Made by a program: the position numbers and the translations under genes
In this document: positions 21,551 through 29,515 of the stretch, piece after piece
Position numbering within the stretch: position 1 is the first letter of the stretch
How the letters are laid out: every line of letters begins with the position of its first letter
Origin: Puia dinghuensis
Lineage (GTDB): Bacteria > Bacteroidota > Bacteroidia > Chitinophagales > Chitinophagaceae
Assembly: GCF_014642875.1 (NCBI RefSeq)
Contig: NZ_BMJC01000004.1
Span: 108,017 to 172,016, forward strand
Direction: 5' to 3'
DNA length: 64,000 nt
The notes under the pieces: model-generated
The model's database searches: none
What the model saw: the letters and a program-made list of their open reading frames with translations, nothing else
What the model was told of the DNA's origin: nothing

Positions 21551-21573
21551 GTTAAAAAACTAATTTTTTTAAC
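21551..21573. promoter_or_regulatory. 9-base inverted repeat between antitoxin and dehydrogenase genes
   Basis: GTTAAAAAA at 21551-21559 and TTTTTTAAC at 21565-21573 are perfect inverted arms with a five-base spacer. They sit next to the putative antitoxin promoter and just upstream of the gene at 21577. This is a plausible operator for the helix-turn-helix antitoxin, which would then also affect the divergent dehydrogenase gene. Confidence 0.4.
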
Positions 21574-21576
21574 ACG

Positions 21577-22455
21577 ATGATAAAAACAATCGGCGTTTGC
21601 GGGGCAGGCACCATGGGCAGCGGTATTGCCCAGGTGGCGGCAATGGCCGGCTACCGGACCCTGCTATACGACATCGACGCGGGAATGGTGCAGAAAGGCA
21701 GGACCGCCATCGAAAAAAACCTCCAGGCGCTGACAGAAAAGAAAAAGCTTACACCAGAAGAACAGCAGGCTATCCTGGGTCGCCTTTTCTATTGCACTGA
21801 CGTGCAGGATTGCGTCGCCGATCTGCTCATCGAAGCCATCATCGAGCGGCCGGATGCCAAGACCCAGCTCTTCCTCCGGCTGGCAGAACACAACTCCGAA
21901 GAGACGATCCTTGCGTCCAACACGTCTTCGCTCTCCCTCGATGATCTTTCCACCTCCATCCCCCGGCCGCAGCGATTCATCGGAATGCATTTTTTCAATC
22001 CTGCGCCGTTGATGAAGCTGGTAGAAGTGGTCAATACCCGCCATACGGATGCTGCGACGACAAGATCCATAACCGATGTCGCGTTGCAGATGGGCAAGAC
22101 GCCGGTGCTCTGCAAGGATGCCCCCGGCTTCATCGTCAATCATGTTGCCCGCCCCTATTACCTGGAAGCCCTGCGTCTGGTGGAAGAAGGGCTTTGCGAC
22201 ATTGAAACGGTCGATACGCTGATGGAAGCAACGGGCTTCCGGATGGGACCGTTCAGGCTGATGGACCTCATCGGCAATGACATTAACTATGCCGTCAGCT
22301 GCTCCGTCTATGAAGCCATGGGCAGACCCCTTCGGCTGCGTCCCTCTCCTATCCAGGAAGAACGGGTGCAAAAAGGCGAATTGGGCAGAAAGACAGGAAA
22401 AGGATATTACCGGTATGACCCCGGAGGAGCCATCCGTCCATTGAAAAATTATTAA
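21577..22455 (+). CDS. 3-hydroxyacyl-CoA (3-hydroxybutyryl-CoA) dehydrogenase
   Basis: The 292-residue NAD-dependent enzyme oxidises 3-hydroxyacyl-CoA or reduces acetoacetyl-CoA. Motifs are the dinucleotide-binding GVCGAGTMGSGIAQVAA, catalytic SNTSSLSLDDL and HFFNPAPLMKLVEVV, and a C-terminal domain (KDAPGFIVNHVARPYY). The size is that of free-standing PaaH/Hbd rather than the fused FadB. It may work in fatty acid, phenylacetate or butyrate metabolism; the neighbours do not decide. The next gene starts seven bases downstream, so they are probably co-transcribed. Confidence 0.92.
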   Translation: MIKTIGVCGAGTMGSGIAQVAAMAGYRTLLYDIDAGMVQKGRTAIEKNLQALTEKKKLTPEEQQAILGRLFYCTDVQDCVADLLIEAIIERPDAKTQLFLRLAEHNSEETILASNTSSLSLDDLSTSIPRPQRFIGMHFFNPAPLMKLVEVVNTRHTDAATTRSITDVALQMGKTPVLCKDAPGFIVNHVARPYYLEALRLVEEGLCDIETVDTLMEATGFRMGPFRLMDLIGNDINYAVSCSVYEAMGRPLRLRPSPIQEERVQKGELGRKTGKGYYRYDPGGAIRPLKNY

Positions 22456-22461
22456 TCGCGG

Positions 22462-23469
22462 ATGAATAATCACAGTGCAAAAAGAAAGGTATTGGTCACC
22501 GGCGGGACGGGATTTCTCGGGGCTTATATCATAAAAGATCTCTTAGAAAAAGGGTGGAGCGTCCGGGCCCTCCGCCGCAGCAGTTCGCCGCCTGCTTTCA
22601 TCCCTGCTGTCATCTGGGATGAAGTAGAATGGGTGAACGGCGATATCCTCGATGTCTCCGGCCTGGGAGAAGCCATGGAAGGAACAGATGCCGTCATCCA
22701 CGCCGCAGCCAAGATATCTTTTTCCCATCGCGACCGGCGCGAATTATTCCGAACCAATATCGAAGGCACGGCTAATGTTGTCAATATAGCGCTGGAGCAG
22801 AACATCCGGCGGTTTGTTCATGTGAGTTCGGTTGCCGCATTAGGCAGGACGGGGAAGGGCGAGAATGTCACCGAAGGAAAATCCTGGGAGGAAAACAGGT
22901 GGAATACCAACTATGCCATCAGTAAATTTCGCGGGGAAGTAGAGGTCTGGCGGGGTATAGGTGAAGGACTGCCTGCCGTTATCGTCAATCCAAGCACCAT
23001 ACTGGGATATGGCGACTGGGACCATTCGAGCTGTACCCTTTTTCGCAGCGCCTGGAAAGAATTTCCCTGGTATACCGAGGGTGTCAATGGGTTTGTCGAT
23101 GTAAAGGATGTAGCCAGGGCGGTAGTCAGTCTTTTGGAAACCGATATCGTCGGTGAGCGATATATCCTCAATGGCGACAACTGGACTTTCCGGCGTGTGT
23201 TTGAAAGCATAGCCGCCGGCTTTGGGAAAAAGCCACCTACCCGGGAAGCTACGCCTTTCCTGGCGGGTATTGCCTGGCGGACCGAACGGATCAAAAGCCT
23301 CTTTTCCGGGAAACCGTCTATGCTCACCAGGGAAAGTGCACGGGTAGCCCAAAGCCTCACCTATTTCGATAACAGCAAAATCCGCGCGCAATTACCCGGA
23401 TTTGCATTTACCCCCCTGGAAAAGACGATAAAAGATGCCTGTGAGGACTATCTGCGGGGGTTGGCATAA
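22462..23469 (+). CDS. NAD-dependent epimerase/dehydratase (extended SDR)
   Basis: The 335-residue protein has the extended short-chain dehydrogenase signature: VLVTGGTGFLGAY at the N-terminus, DAVIHAAAKISF, a catalytic YAISK (Tyr-x-x-x-Lys) and VNPSTILGYGD. Relatives act as nucleotide-sugar epimerases, dihydroflavonol/aldehyde reductases or steroid-type dehydrogenases; the sequence pattern FHVSSVAALG...ENVTE is closest to the dihydroflavonol-4-reductase-like group. The substrate is not clear. It follows the 3-hydroxyacyl-CoA dehydrogenase by seven bases. Confidence 0.87.
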   Translation: MNNHSAKRKVLVTGGTGFLGAYIIKDLLEKGWSVRALRRSSSPPAFIPAVIWDEVEWVNGDILDVSGLGEAMEGTDAVIHAAAKISFSHRDRRELFRTNIEGTANVVNIALEQNIRRFVHVSSVAALGRTGKGENVTEGKSWEENRWNTNYAISKFRGEVEVWRGIGEGLPAVIVNPSTILGYGDWDHSSCTLFRSAWKEFPWYTEGVNGFVDVKDVARAVVSLLETDIVGERYILNGDNWTFRRVFESIAAGFGKKPPTREATPFLAGIAWRTERIKSLFSGKPSMLTRESARVAQSLTYFDNSKIRAQLPGFAFTPLEKTIKDACEDYLRGLA

Positions 23470-23510
23470 GTGAAGATAATTGGGTATCTTACCGACTCAA
23501 AACGATATCC

Positions 23511-24587
23511 ATGATTCGGCCCTTTCTCCTCCTGGTTTTTACCTTCTCATTCTCCCTTGTCGTTCTTTCCCAGGAAAAGACTTTCCCCATCGACGGTATT
23601 GTCCTGGACAAATCCGGGCTGCCGCTTGCCGGTGCTTCCGTCTTCTGTCAGAACACCACGGTAGGTACCCTGTCGAAGGAAGACGGTAGCTTTCATCTCC
23701 GTCTTGCCAATGGCGGGTACGACCTGGTCATCTCCTACACCGGTTATGAAACCCAGGTGGTGCGCATCGGCAAGGATCACAAGGCTACCGACTCGCTGAA
23801 GATCCAGCTAAAGGAGCAGGACAAAGCCCTGGAGCAGGCAGTGGTCACCGGTAGCGCCGAGGTCGCCGACGGCTGGGCCAAATATGGTCAGTTCTTCCTG
23901 GACAACTTTATCGGGACAACTCCCAATGCGGCCCAATGCACCCTGGACAACAAAGATGTTCTTAAATTCTACTACTATAAAAAACGAAATAAGCTGCGGA
24001 TAAAGGCGACAGACATGCTGATCGTCACCAACAATGCCCTCGGCTACCGGATCAAATACCAGTTGGATTCTTTTGTCTATGACTACAACGGGAATATCGG
24101 GAGCTATACAGGATATCCCTTATTTGAAAACCTGGATGGCAGCCCCGACCAGCAGCAGACCTGGAAGCAGAACCGGCTATACTCTTATTCCGGCTCGCGC
24201 TTACATTTTATCCGCAGCTGGTACGACAGCACACTGACGGATGAAGGGTTTGTCCTGGAACTGGCCGATAGCGGCAGCAATCAGATGAAGCGGGTGGAAG
24301 ACCCATATGATCCGAAGATCTATTCGCGGGACAGCGGGGACGTCAATATAAACGTCCAGGGCAGGCTAAGGGTTAGTTATACCAGCCAGGCGCCCGATAA
24401 AAAATACCTCGTTCAAAATAAATACCCGCTTACCACGGCATATCAGATATCCGCGTTGGATATCGCCAATGGGTTTGTCATCGAGGAGAATGGGTACTTT
24501 TACGATCAGGCGGATGTAAGCAACATCGGATACTGGTCGTATAAGAAGTTGGCGGAGCTGCTGCCGTATGATTATTTACCCGAATAG
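23511..24587 (+). CDS. Secreted protein with carboxypeptidase-like regulatory domain
   Basis: The 358-residue protein has a signal peptide (MIRPFLLLVFTFSFSLVVLSQ) followed by a beta-sandwich domain (about residues 25-95: IDGIVLDKSGLPLAGASVFCQNTTVGTLSKEDGSF) of the CarboxypepD_reg-like type found at the N-terminus of SusC/TonB-dependent proteins. No plug or barrel follows. The rest (about 115-358) is Tyr- and Asp-rich with no recognised domain. It probably works at the cell surface or in the periplasm; the function is unknown. Confidence 0.75.
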   Translation: MIRPFLLLVFTFSFSLVVLSQEKTFPIDGIVLDKSGLPLAGASVFCQNTTVGTLSKEDGSFHLRLANGGYDLVISYTGYETQVVRIGKDHKATDSLKIQLKEQDKALEQAVVTGSAEVADGWAKYGQFFLDNFIGTTPNAAQCTLDNKDVLKFYYYKKRNKLRIKATDMLIVTNNALGYRIKYQLDSFVYDYNGNIGSYTGYPLFENLDGSPDQQQTWKQNRLYSYSGSRLHFIRSWYDSTLTDEGFVLELADSGSNQMKRVEDPYDPKIYSRDSGDVNINVQGRLRVSYTSQAPDKKYLVQNKYPLTTAYQISALDIANGFVIEENGYFYDQADVSNIGYWSYKKLAELLPYDYLPE

Positions 24588-24596
24588 GCAGGGCCA

Positions 24597-25538
24597 TTAG
24601 CCCATGACCTTCTTCCACAGTTCGGGGATGCGTTTCACCCATACCAGCTCTCTTTTCTTCAGTGCGGCATCTTCAGCCGGATAGCCAAAATAGGTTTTAC
24701 CACCTTCCAGGGAGGAAGGAACGCCACTCTGCGCCAATACAACGGCATTGTCGCCGATGGTGAGTGTCTTGCTTACCCCCACTTGTCCCCAGAGGATGAC
24801 CCCGTTGCCGATCTCCACTACGCCGGCAATACCGACCTGGGCGGCAAAGAGGCAATTTTTCCCGGTGACTGTGTCATGCCCGATATGAACCATATTGTCC
24901 ATCTTCGTTCCCCGGCCGATGACGGTGTCATGACTTACCCCCCGATCGATGGCGCATCCCGCGCCTATCTCTACATCGTCCTGGATGACCACCCGGCCGC
25001 AGCTTTCCATCTTCCTGTACCATACTTCGCGATCTTTTTTGCCATTGTAGTAGAAGGCATCGGAGCCGATGACCGTACCGGCCTGGATGATCACATTGTT
25101 GCCAATGATGCAGTGGTCGCCGATGGTAACGTTGGGGTGGATGACGCAGTTGTCACCGATGGTGGTGTGATGGCCGACAAAGACGCCAGGATAGAGATAG
25201 GTATTCTTACCTATGGTGGCGGTGGCGCTGATCATGCCGGTAGCGGGTTCAAACGGACGAAAATGCCGGACGATCTTGAGATACGCTTCGAAGGGCTGGT
25301 CGACCACGAGCAAAGCCTTTCCCGGCGGCACTTCCACGGCTTTATTGATGATGATGAAGGTCGCGGCGCTCCGGATACAGGTGTCATAGTATTTGGGATG
25401 ATCGACGAATACAAGATCACCCTTCTCGACTTTATGGATCTCGTTGATGCCGGTGGCCTGGCCACTCTTGTCACCTATCAGCTCTGCGCCCAGGAAGTCG
25501 GCCATCCATTGAATAGATACGGGAGAAGGAAATTGCAT
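24597..25538 (-). CDS. LpxD-like UDP-3-O-acylglucosamine N-acyltransferase
   Basis: The 313-residue protein has an N-terminal uridine-binding-like domain (about 1-95) and then hexapeptide repeats ([31 protein letters not shown] onward) forming a left-handed beta-helix, with MVHIGHDT holding the likely catalytic His. It resembles LpxD, which adds the second 3-hydroxyacyl chain in lipid A synthesis, but other lpx genes are absent nearby and Bacteroidetes carry a second LpxD-like gene. I start at the ATG at 25538; an upstream start would run into the tandem repeats at 25542-25607. Confidence 0.85.
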   Translation of the reverse strand: MQFPSPVSIQWMADFLGAELIGDKSGQATGINEIHKVEKGDLVFVDHPKYYDTCIRSAATFIIINKAVEVPPGKALLVVDQPFEAYLKIVRHFRPFEPATGMISATATIGKNTYLYPGVFVGHHTTIGDNCVIHPNVTIGDHCIIGNNVIIQAGTVIGSDAFYYNGKKDREVWYRKMESCGRVVIQDDVEIGAGCAIDRGVSHDTVIGRGTKMDNMVHIGHDTVTGKNCLFAAQVGIAGVVEIGNGVILWGQVGVSKTLTIGDNAVVLAQSGVPSSLEGGKTYFGYPAEDAALKKRELVWVKRIPELWKKVMG

Positions 25539-25541
25539 AGT

Positions 25542-25607
25542 GATGATTTTGTGTAAAGGAAGCGTTGATTTTGTGTTAAAGAAGCATTGGTTTTGTGCAA
25601 AGGTATC
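25542..25607. repeat. Three tandem 22-base units upstream of the lpxD-like gene
   Basis: Units at 25542-25563, 25564-25585 and 25586-25607 share the core (G/A)(A/T)TG(A/G)TTTTGTG.AAAG. Read on the gene's strand each unit has TTTxCACAAAA. In the promoter-distal unit this becomes TACCTTTG (25604-25597), a perfect -7 box; the other two are decayed versions (TTCTTTAA, TTCCTTTA). The array may be duplicated promoter or operator sequence. Confidence 0.65.
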
Positions 25608-25673
25608 CACAGCTCAAAAAAAAATGTGAATAAAATTTATTGTAAAAATTTTTTAGATAGACAAAATTATTTT

Positions 25674-25757
25674 TAATATTGTGGAGGGAAATTTATTTCC
25701 CGGTACTTACTAACCCATCCATATATTGAAAGCCCGGTTTCGCACCGGGCTTTTTCT
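25674..25757 (+). ncRNA. Candidate small RNA with orphan intrinsic terminator
   Basis: A weak promoter-like box TAATATTG (25674-25681) is followed by a hairpin GGGAAAT/ATTTCCC (25686-25701) and then a perfect terminator: AGCCCGGT (25731-25738), loop TTCGC, ACCGGGCT (25744-25751) and TTTTTCTTTT. No plus-strand gene ends upstream, because the preceding gene is on the other strand and starts here. The transcript would be about 70 nucleotides. An attenuator for the gene at 25800 is the alternative. Confidence 0.5.
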
Positions 25758-25799
25758 TTTGGCATCGGGCCGCTCACGATCATTTCAATTCGCTGAAAC

Positions 25800-26396
25800 G
25801 TGCACCATTACTACATCGTATACAAACCCTTCCAGGTGATGTCCCAATTTTCTTCCACCGAAGGGAAGCGAACATTAAAGGATTTCTTCCCGGTACCGGG
25901 CGATTGTTATCCGGTGGGGCGGCTGGATTTCGACAGTGAAGGGCTGCTGATCCTGACCAATGATGCGGCATTGAACAACCGGTTACTAAACCCGCAATTC
26001 GCACACGAACGGGAGTATTGGGTACAGGTGGAAGGCGCCATTACACCGGCCGCCATCCGTCAGTTGGAGGCGGGTGTGACCATTGCAGTCGATGGCAAGC
26101 CCTATCGCACCCGTCCTGCGGTCGCAGGAATATTCGAAGCGCCACCGCCAGTGCCCGACCGGCATCCACCCATCCGCTATCGTGCGCAGATACCCACTTC
26201 CTGGATAAGGGTAGTGCTCCGGGAGGGAAAGAACAGGCAAGTGCGGAAGATGACGGCGAAGGCTGGATTTCCTACGCTGCGGCTGATCCGTCGCCGGATA
26301 GAAAGGGTCGATCTGGAAGGACTGGCGCCCGGGGAAATGAAGACGATGACCCAACAGCAACTCTATTCGTTGCTGTTTGCCGAAAGGAATCAGTAA
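25800..26396 (+). CDS. rRNA pseudouridine synthase, RsuA/RluE type
   Basis: The 198-residue enzyme has the family core PVGRLDFDSEGLLILTND, with the catalytic Asp, and the C-terminal REGKNRQVRKMTAKAG motif. It lacks the N-terminal S4 domain, as does RluE, which modifies 23S rRNA. The start is a GTG at 25800 (HHYYIVYKPFQVMSQF is the expected beginning of the catalytic domain). The predicted terminator at 25731-25757 lies 43 bases upstream. Confidence 0.88.
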   Translation: MHHYYIVYKPFQVMSQFSSTEGKRTLKDFFPVPGDCYPVGRLDFDSEGLLILTNDAALNNRLLNPQFAHEREYWVQVEGAITPAAIRQLEAGVTIAVDGKPYRTRPAVAGIFEAPPPVPDRHPPIRYRAQIPTSWIRVVLREGKNRQVRKMTAKAGFPTLRLIRRRIERVDLEGLAPGEMKTMTQQQLYSLLFAERNQ

Positions 26397-26407
26397 CTTG
26401 GGGGCCT

Positions 26408-26442
26408 AACGGGCTAAGGATCCGTTGCCCGAAGGGGCATTA
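26408..26442 (-). repeat. Hairpin element, probable diverged minus-strand copy
   Basis: Read on the minus strand it has TAATG, then stem 2 GCCC-CTTC-GGGC (26438-26427), then a stem with arms AACGG and CCGTT (26426-26408). Order and spacing match copies B, D and E, but stem 3 has only five good pairs, so membership is tentative. Confidence 0.4.
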
Positions 26443-26461
26443 CATCTAAAACATTGAATTT

Positions 26462-27337
26462 ATGCTCAAATCGATGACCGGCTTCGGTCGTGCAGAACAG
26501 GCAGTAGGAGACAAGACTTTCCAGGTAGATATCAAATCCCTGAATGGAAAACAATTCGAACTGCAATTGAAATTGCCGGGATTCTTAAAACCCTTTGAGT
26601 TTCCCATCCGCAAACTACTCTCTGAGAAACTGGGCCGGGGTTCGTTGGATTGCACCATCAGCCTGAAACAAACCGGCAATGCCAAGCCGGTGAGCATCAA
26701 TACCGATCTGGCCCGGGCATACTACCGGGCACTGGCCGATCTCTCCGAAGAATTACAGCTCGACCCCTCCAATATCCTGAGCACGCTGGTCAAATTGCCG
26801 GAGGTGATCACTCCCACCAGCGATACGCTTACGGACGAGGAATGGGCGGAATTCGAAAAGGTGATCCTTTCGGCCATCGAAGACCTCGATGCGCACCGGC
26901 TTATGGAAGGAGCATCCCTGGAAGAAGACCTGCTGCTGCGCATCAACAATATTGTGCGCCACCAGGACGAGGTCATCAAACTGGAGCCCTTCCGGCAGCA
27001 AAAGATAAAAGAAGGGTTGAAGAAGCTGTTGGAAGAACATGTCGGGAAAGAGAATTATGACCCCAACCGGCTGGAGCAGGAGCTGATCTATTACATCGAG
27101 AAGATCGATATCAGCGAAGAGCAGGTGCGGTTGAAGAACCACTGCGATTATTTCCAGGCCATCCTCCGGGAGCAGGACGACAGCAAGGGCAAGAAACTGT
27201 CTTTCATCTTACAGGAGATAGGCCGCGAGATCAATACGACGGGTTCCAAGGCCTATGATTCGACCATCCAGCAATGCGTGGTCCTGATGAAAGACGAGCT
27301 GGAAAAGGCAAAAGAACAGGTTTTGAATGTTTTATAA
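26462..27337 (+). CDS. yicC: YicC family endoribonuclease
   Basis: The 291-residue protein starts MLKSMTGFGRAE, the near-invariant YicC opening, and ends in a DUF1732 domain with ERLEQE-type and EIGREINTTGSKAYD segments. YicC proteins form a clamp-like oligomer that cuts RNA, including a small RNA in E. coli. Like many yicC genes it is in a genome with gmk, but here gmk is 31 kb away. The last bases overlap the promoter of gldH. Confidence 0.94.
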   Translation: MLKSMTGFGRAEQAVGDKTFQVDIKSLNGKQFELQLKLPGFLKPFEFPIRKLLSEKLGRGSLDCTISLKQTGNAKPVSINTDLARAYYRALADLSEELQLDPSNILSTLVKLPEVITPTSDTLTDEEWAEFEKVILSAIEDLDAHRLMEGASLEEDLLLRINNIVRHQDEVIKLEPFRQQKIKEGLKKLLEEHVGKENYDPNRLEQELIYYIEKIDISEEQVRLKNHCDYFQAILREQDDSKGKKLSFILQEIGREINTTGSKAYDSTIQQCVVLMKDELEKAKEQVLNVL

Positions 27338-27351
27338 TGACCGTATTTTTG
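27322..27351 (+). promoter_or_regulatory. gldH promoter inside the end of yicC
   Basis: TTTG at 27322-27325 and a perfect TAnnTTTG box TATTTTTG at 27344-27351 are 18 bases apart. Five bases then precede the gldH ATG at 27357, so the mRNA probably starts at the start codon. Confidence 0.6.
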
Positions 27352-27356
27352 TGCAA

Positions 27357-27836
27357 ATGAAAAACTACGCTGTATTCCTTCTGCTCGCGTTTACCTCCCA
27401 CTGGATGGCCTGCACTCCGCCTGAAGGCATGTATGAGAAAGATATCAGCCTCCCCGGAGAGCAATGGGCCGGCAGTTTCAAGCCGACCTTCACCTTCAAC
27501 ATCAGCGATATGGATACCGCCTACCGCTACAACATCTTTATCGTACTGCGGCATGCGGACGCTTATAACTACAACAACATCTGGATCCGGGGCACCATCA
27601 AACAACCGGGAGATGCAGCAGTCCGCAGCGACCGCTATGATCTCCAGCTGGCTACCAATGAAAAGGGATGGCTCGGCACGGGGATGGAAGACATCTATGA
27701 GCAGCGTGTCCTGATTCAGCAATCGACCAAATTCAACCACCCGGGTGCATATTCCTTCACTCTCGAACAGGTGATGCGGGAAGACCCGTTGAAACATGTC
27801 CTTAACGTCGGGGTCCGCATAGAAAGAGCCCCTTAG
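27357..27836 (+). CDS. gldH: Gliding motility lipoprotein GldH
   Basis: The 159-residue lipoprotein has a signal peptide ending in the lipobox HWMAC (Cys near residue 19), followed by the GldH pattern PGEQWAGSFKPTFTFNISDMDTAYRYNIFIVLRHADAYNYNNIWI. GldH is required for gliding and associated with the type IX secretion machinery in Flavobacterium. I start at ATG 27357, directly downstream of a good promoter; the frame is open ten codons further up. A two-component system follows three bases after the stop. Confidence 0.9.
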   Translation: MKNYAVFLLLAFTSHWMACTPPEGMYEKDISLPGEQWAGSFKPTFTFNISDMDTAYRYNIFIVLRHADAYNYNNIWIRGTIKQPGDAAVRSDRYDLQLATNEKGWLGTGMEDIYEQRVLIQQSTKFNHPGAYSFTLEQVMREDPLKHVLNVGVRIERAP

Positions 27837-27839
27837 TGT

Positions 27840-28805
27840 ATGTTCAAAAAGAAACGTCTGGCGGTTGCCATTATCGTATTCTGGATCCTGCTGGCCTATA
27901 TCGTAGCCGAGCTGGCATGGTGGTTTATCGCCCTGGAAATACAAAATCGCCAGATGACGACCTACCGGATCATGCTGTTGCGACCGGAGGACCCCGGTTA
28001 CAACACCCGGCTCGAAGCCATCCACAAAGATGAAATGAAAAAAACCGCCGAATTCATCGGCGAAGGCAGCATTTTTCTCCTTCTCATACTGGTGGGCGCC
28101 ATCTTTGTCTATCGGGAAGTACGCAGACAGATACGGCTGCAACTGCAGCAGCAGAATTTTATGATGGCTGTCACGCATGAGCTGAAAACACCTATTGCGG
28201 TGACCAAGCTGAACCTGGAAACCCTGCTCAAACACCGGTTAGACGAGCAGAAGCAACAAAAGATGATCCAGGCGGCCTTGCAGGAGACCAACCGCCTCGA
28301 CCATCTGGCCACCAATATCCTGGTCGCCTCACAACTGGAAGGGGAATATGTCCAGTCGAAAGAATCACTCGATCTGTCCGATCTTGCTACGCATCTGATG
28401 CAGGATTACCTACACCGGTTTCCCGAAAGACATTGGGAACAACATATAGAACCGGGCTGCACGCTCCTGGGGGATGCGGTGCTGCTGCAAATGCTTGTGA
28501 ATAACCTGGTAGAGAATGCCCTGAAATATTCGCCCCGGGAGGGTACCATCACCGTGAGCCTGGGACGCAAGGGACGGGCCATCTCGTTGTGTGTTGCCGA
28601 CCAGGGCCAGGGCATCCCCGACGAAGAAAAAAAGAAGATCTTCGGTAAATTCTACCGCGCCGGCCAGGAGACGACCCGCCGGACGAAAGGTACCGGTCTG
28701 GGGCTTTATCTCTGTCGCAAAATCGCCGAGGACCACCATGCCACACTTAAAGTCACCGATAATTCCCCGGTTGGAAGTATTTTTACGGTTACATTCACAG
28801 CCTGA
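27840..28805 (+). CDS. Sensor histidine kinase
   Basis: The 321-residue kinase has two membrane segments (about residues 8-32 and 74-91) with a short periplasmic loop between, a HisKA domain with HELKTPIA (phosphorylated His at 113), and an ATP-binding domain with N box LVNNLVENALKYSP, G1 DQGQGIPDEE and G2 GTGLGLYLCRK. The periplasmic loop is only about 40 residues, so the signal may be membrane-borne. It lies four bases after gldH and four before its response regulator, so the three genes likely share one transcript. Confidence 0.93.
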   Translation: MFKKKRLAVAIIVFWILLAYIVAELAWWFIALEIQNRQMTTYRIMLLRPEDPGYNTRLEAIHKDEMKKTAEFIGEGSIFLLLILVGAIFVYREVRRQIRLQLQQQNFMMAVTHELKTPIAVTKLNLETLLKHRLDEQKQQKMIQAALQETNRLDHLATNILVASQLEGEYVQSKESLDLSDLATHLMQDYLHRFPERHWEQHIEPGCTLLGDAVLLQMLVNNLVENALKYSPREGTITVSLGRKGRAISLCVADQGQGIPDEEKKKIFGKFYRAGQETTRRTKGTGLGLYLCRKIAEDHHATLKVTDNSPVGSIFTVTFTA

Positions 28806-28809
28806 TACC

Positions 28810-29511
28810 ATGAGCTCCAAAATCTCCATCCTGCTGGTAGAGGACGAAGAAAACCTCCATGAAGCGCTTAAGCTCAACCTCGAGCTGGAAGGGTATGAGA
28901 TCACGTCGGCCTTTGACGGATCGCAGGCCCTGAAGGCTATCCAGTCGGAGTATTTCGATCTGATCATCCTCGACGTGATGCTGCCCGGCATGGATGGCAT
29001 CAGCGTCACCGAAACCATCCGTGTCCAGAACAACGATGTCCCCATCCTCATCCTCAGCGCGAAGAATGCCAGCGCCGACCGGGTGCTGGGTCTGAAAAAA
29101 GGCGCAGATGACTATCTGACAAAACCCTTTAACCTCGAGGAGCTGCTCCTGCGGATACAAAAGCTGATAGAAAAGAATAAGAAGATGCAGGAGAAAGAGT
29201 CTTTTGGGGACACGTATAGCTTTGGCAAGAATACCATCGACTTCAGGGCCCAGGAAGCCACGACAAAGGACGGGAGCAGGATACAACTGAGCAAGAAAGA
29301 GGCAATGCTGTTGAAATTACTTATCGAAAACCGGAATGAGGTGGTCACCCGGGAGAAGATCTTGCAGGCCGTATGGGGGTATAATGTGTATCCGACGACG
29401 CGCACCATTGATAATTTCGTGTTGAATTTCAGGAAGTATTTCGAGGAAGATAGCCGTCATCCCAAGTATTTTCATTCTGTCCGCGGAGTTGGGTATAAGT
29501 ATACTGAATGA
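28810..29511 (+). CDS. DNA-binding response regulator, OmpR/PhoB type
   Basis: The 233-residue regulator has a receiver domain (LLVEDEENLHEAL, phosphorylated Asp in LIILDVMLPGMDG at residue 55, the Lys in LTKPF) and a C-terminal winged helix (VVTREKILQAVWG...TIDNFVLNFRKYFE...SVRGVGYKY). It is the partner of the kinase four bases upstream. I start at ATG 28810 rather than at in-frame codons inside the kinase gene. Confidence 0.94.
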   Translation: MSSKISILLVEDEENLHEALKLNLELEGYEITSAFDGSQALKAIQSEYFDLIILDVMLPGMDGISVTETIRVQNNDVPILILSAKNASADRVLGLKKGADDYLTKPFNLEELLLRIQKLIEKNKKMQEKESFGDTYSFGKNTIDFRAQEATTKDGSRIQLSKKEAMLLKLLIENRNEVVTREKILQAVWGYNVYPTTRTIDNFVLNFRKYFEEDSRHPKYFHSVRGVGYKYTE

Positions 29512-29515
29512 CCGC

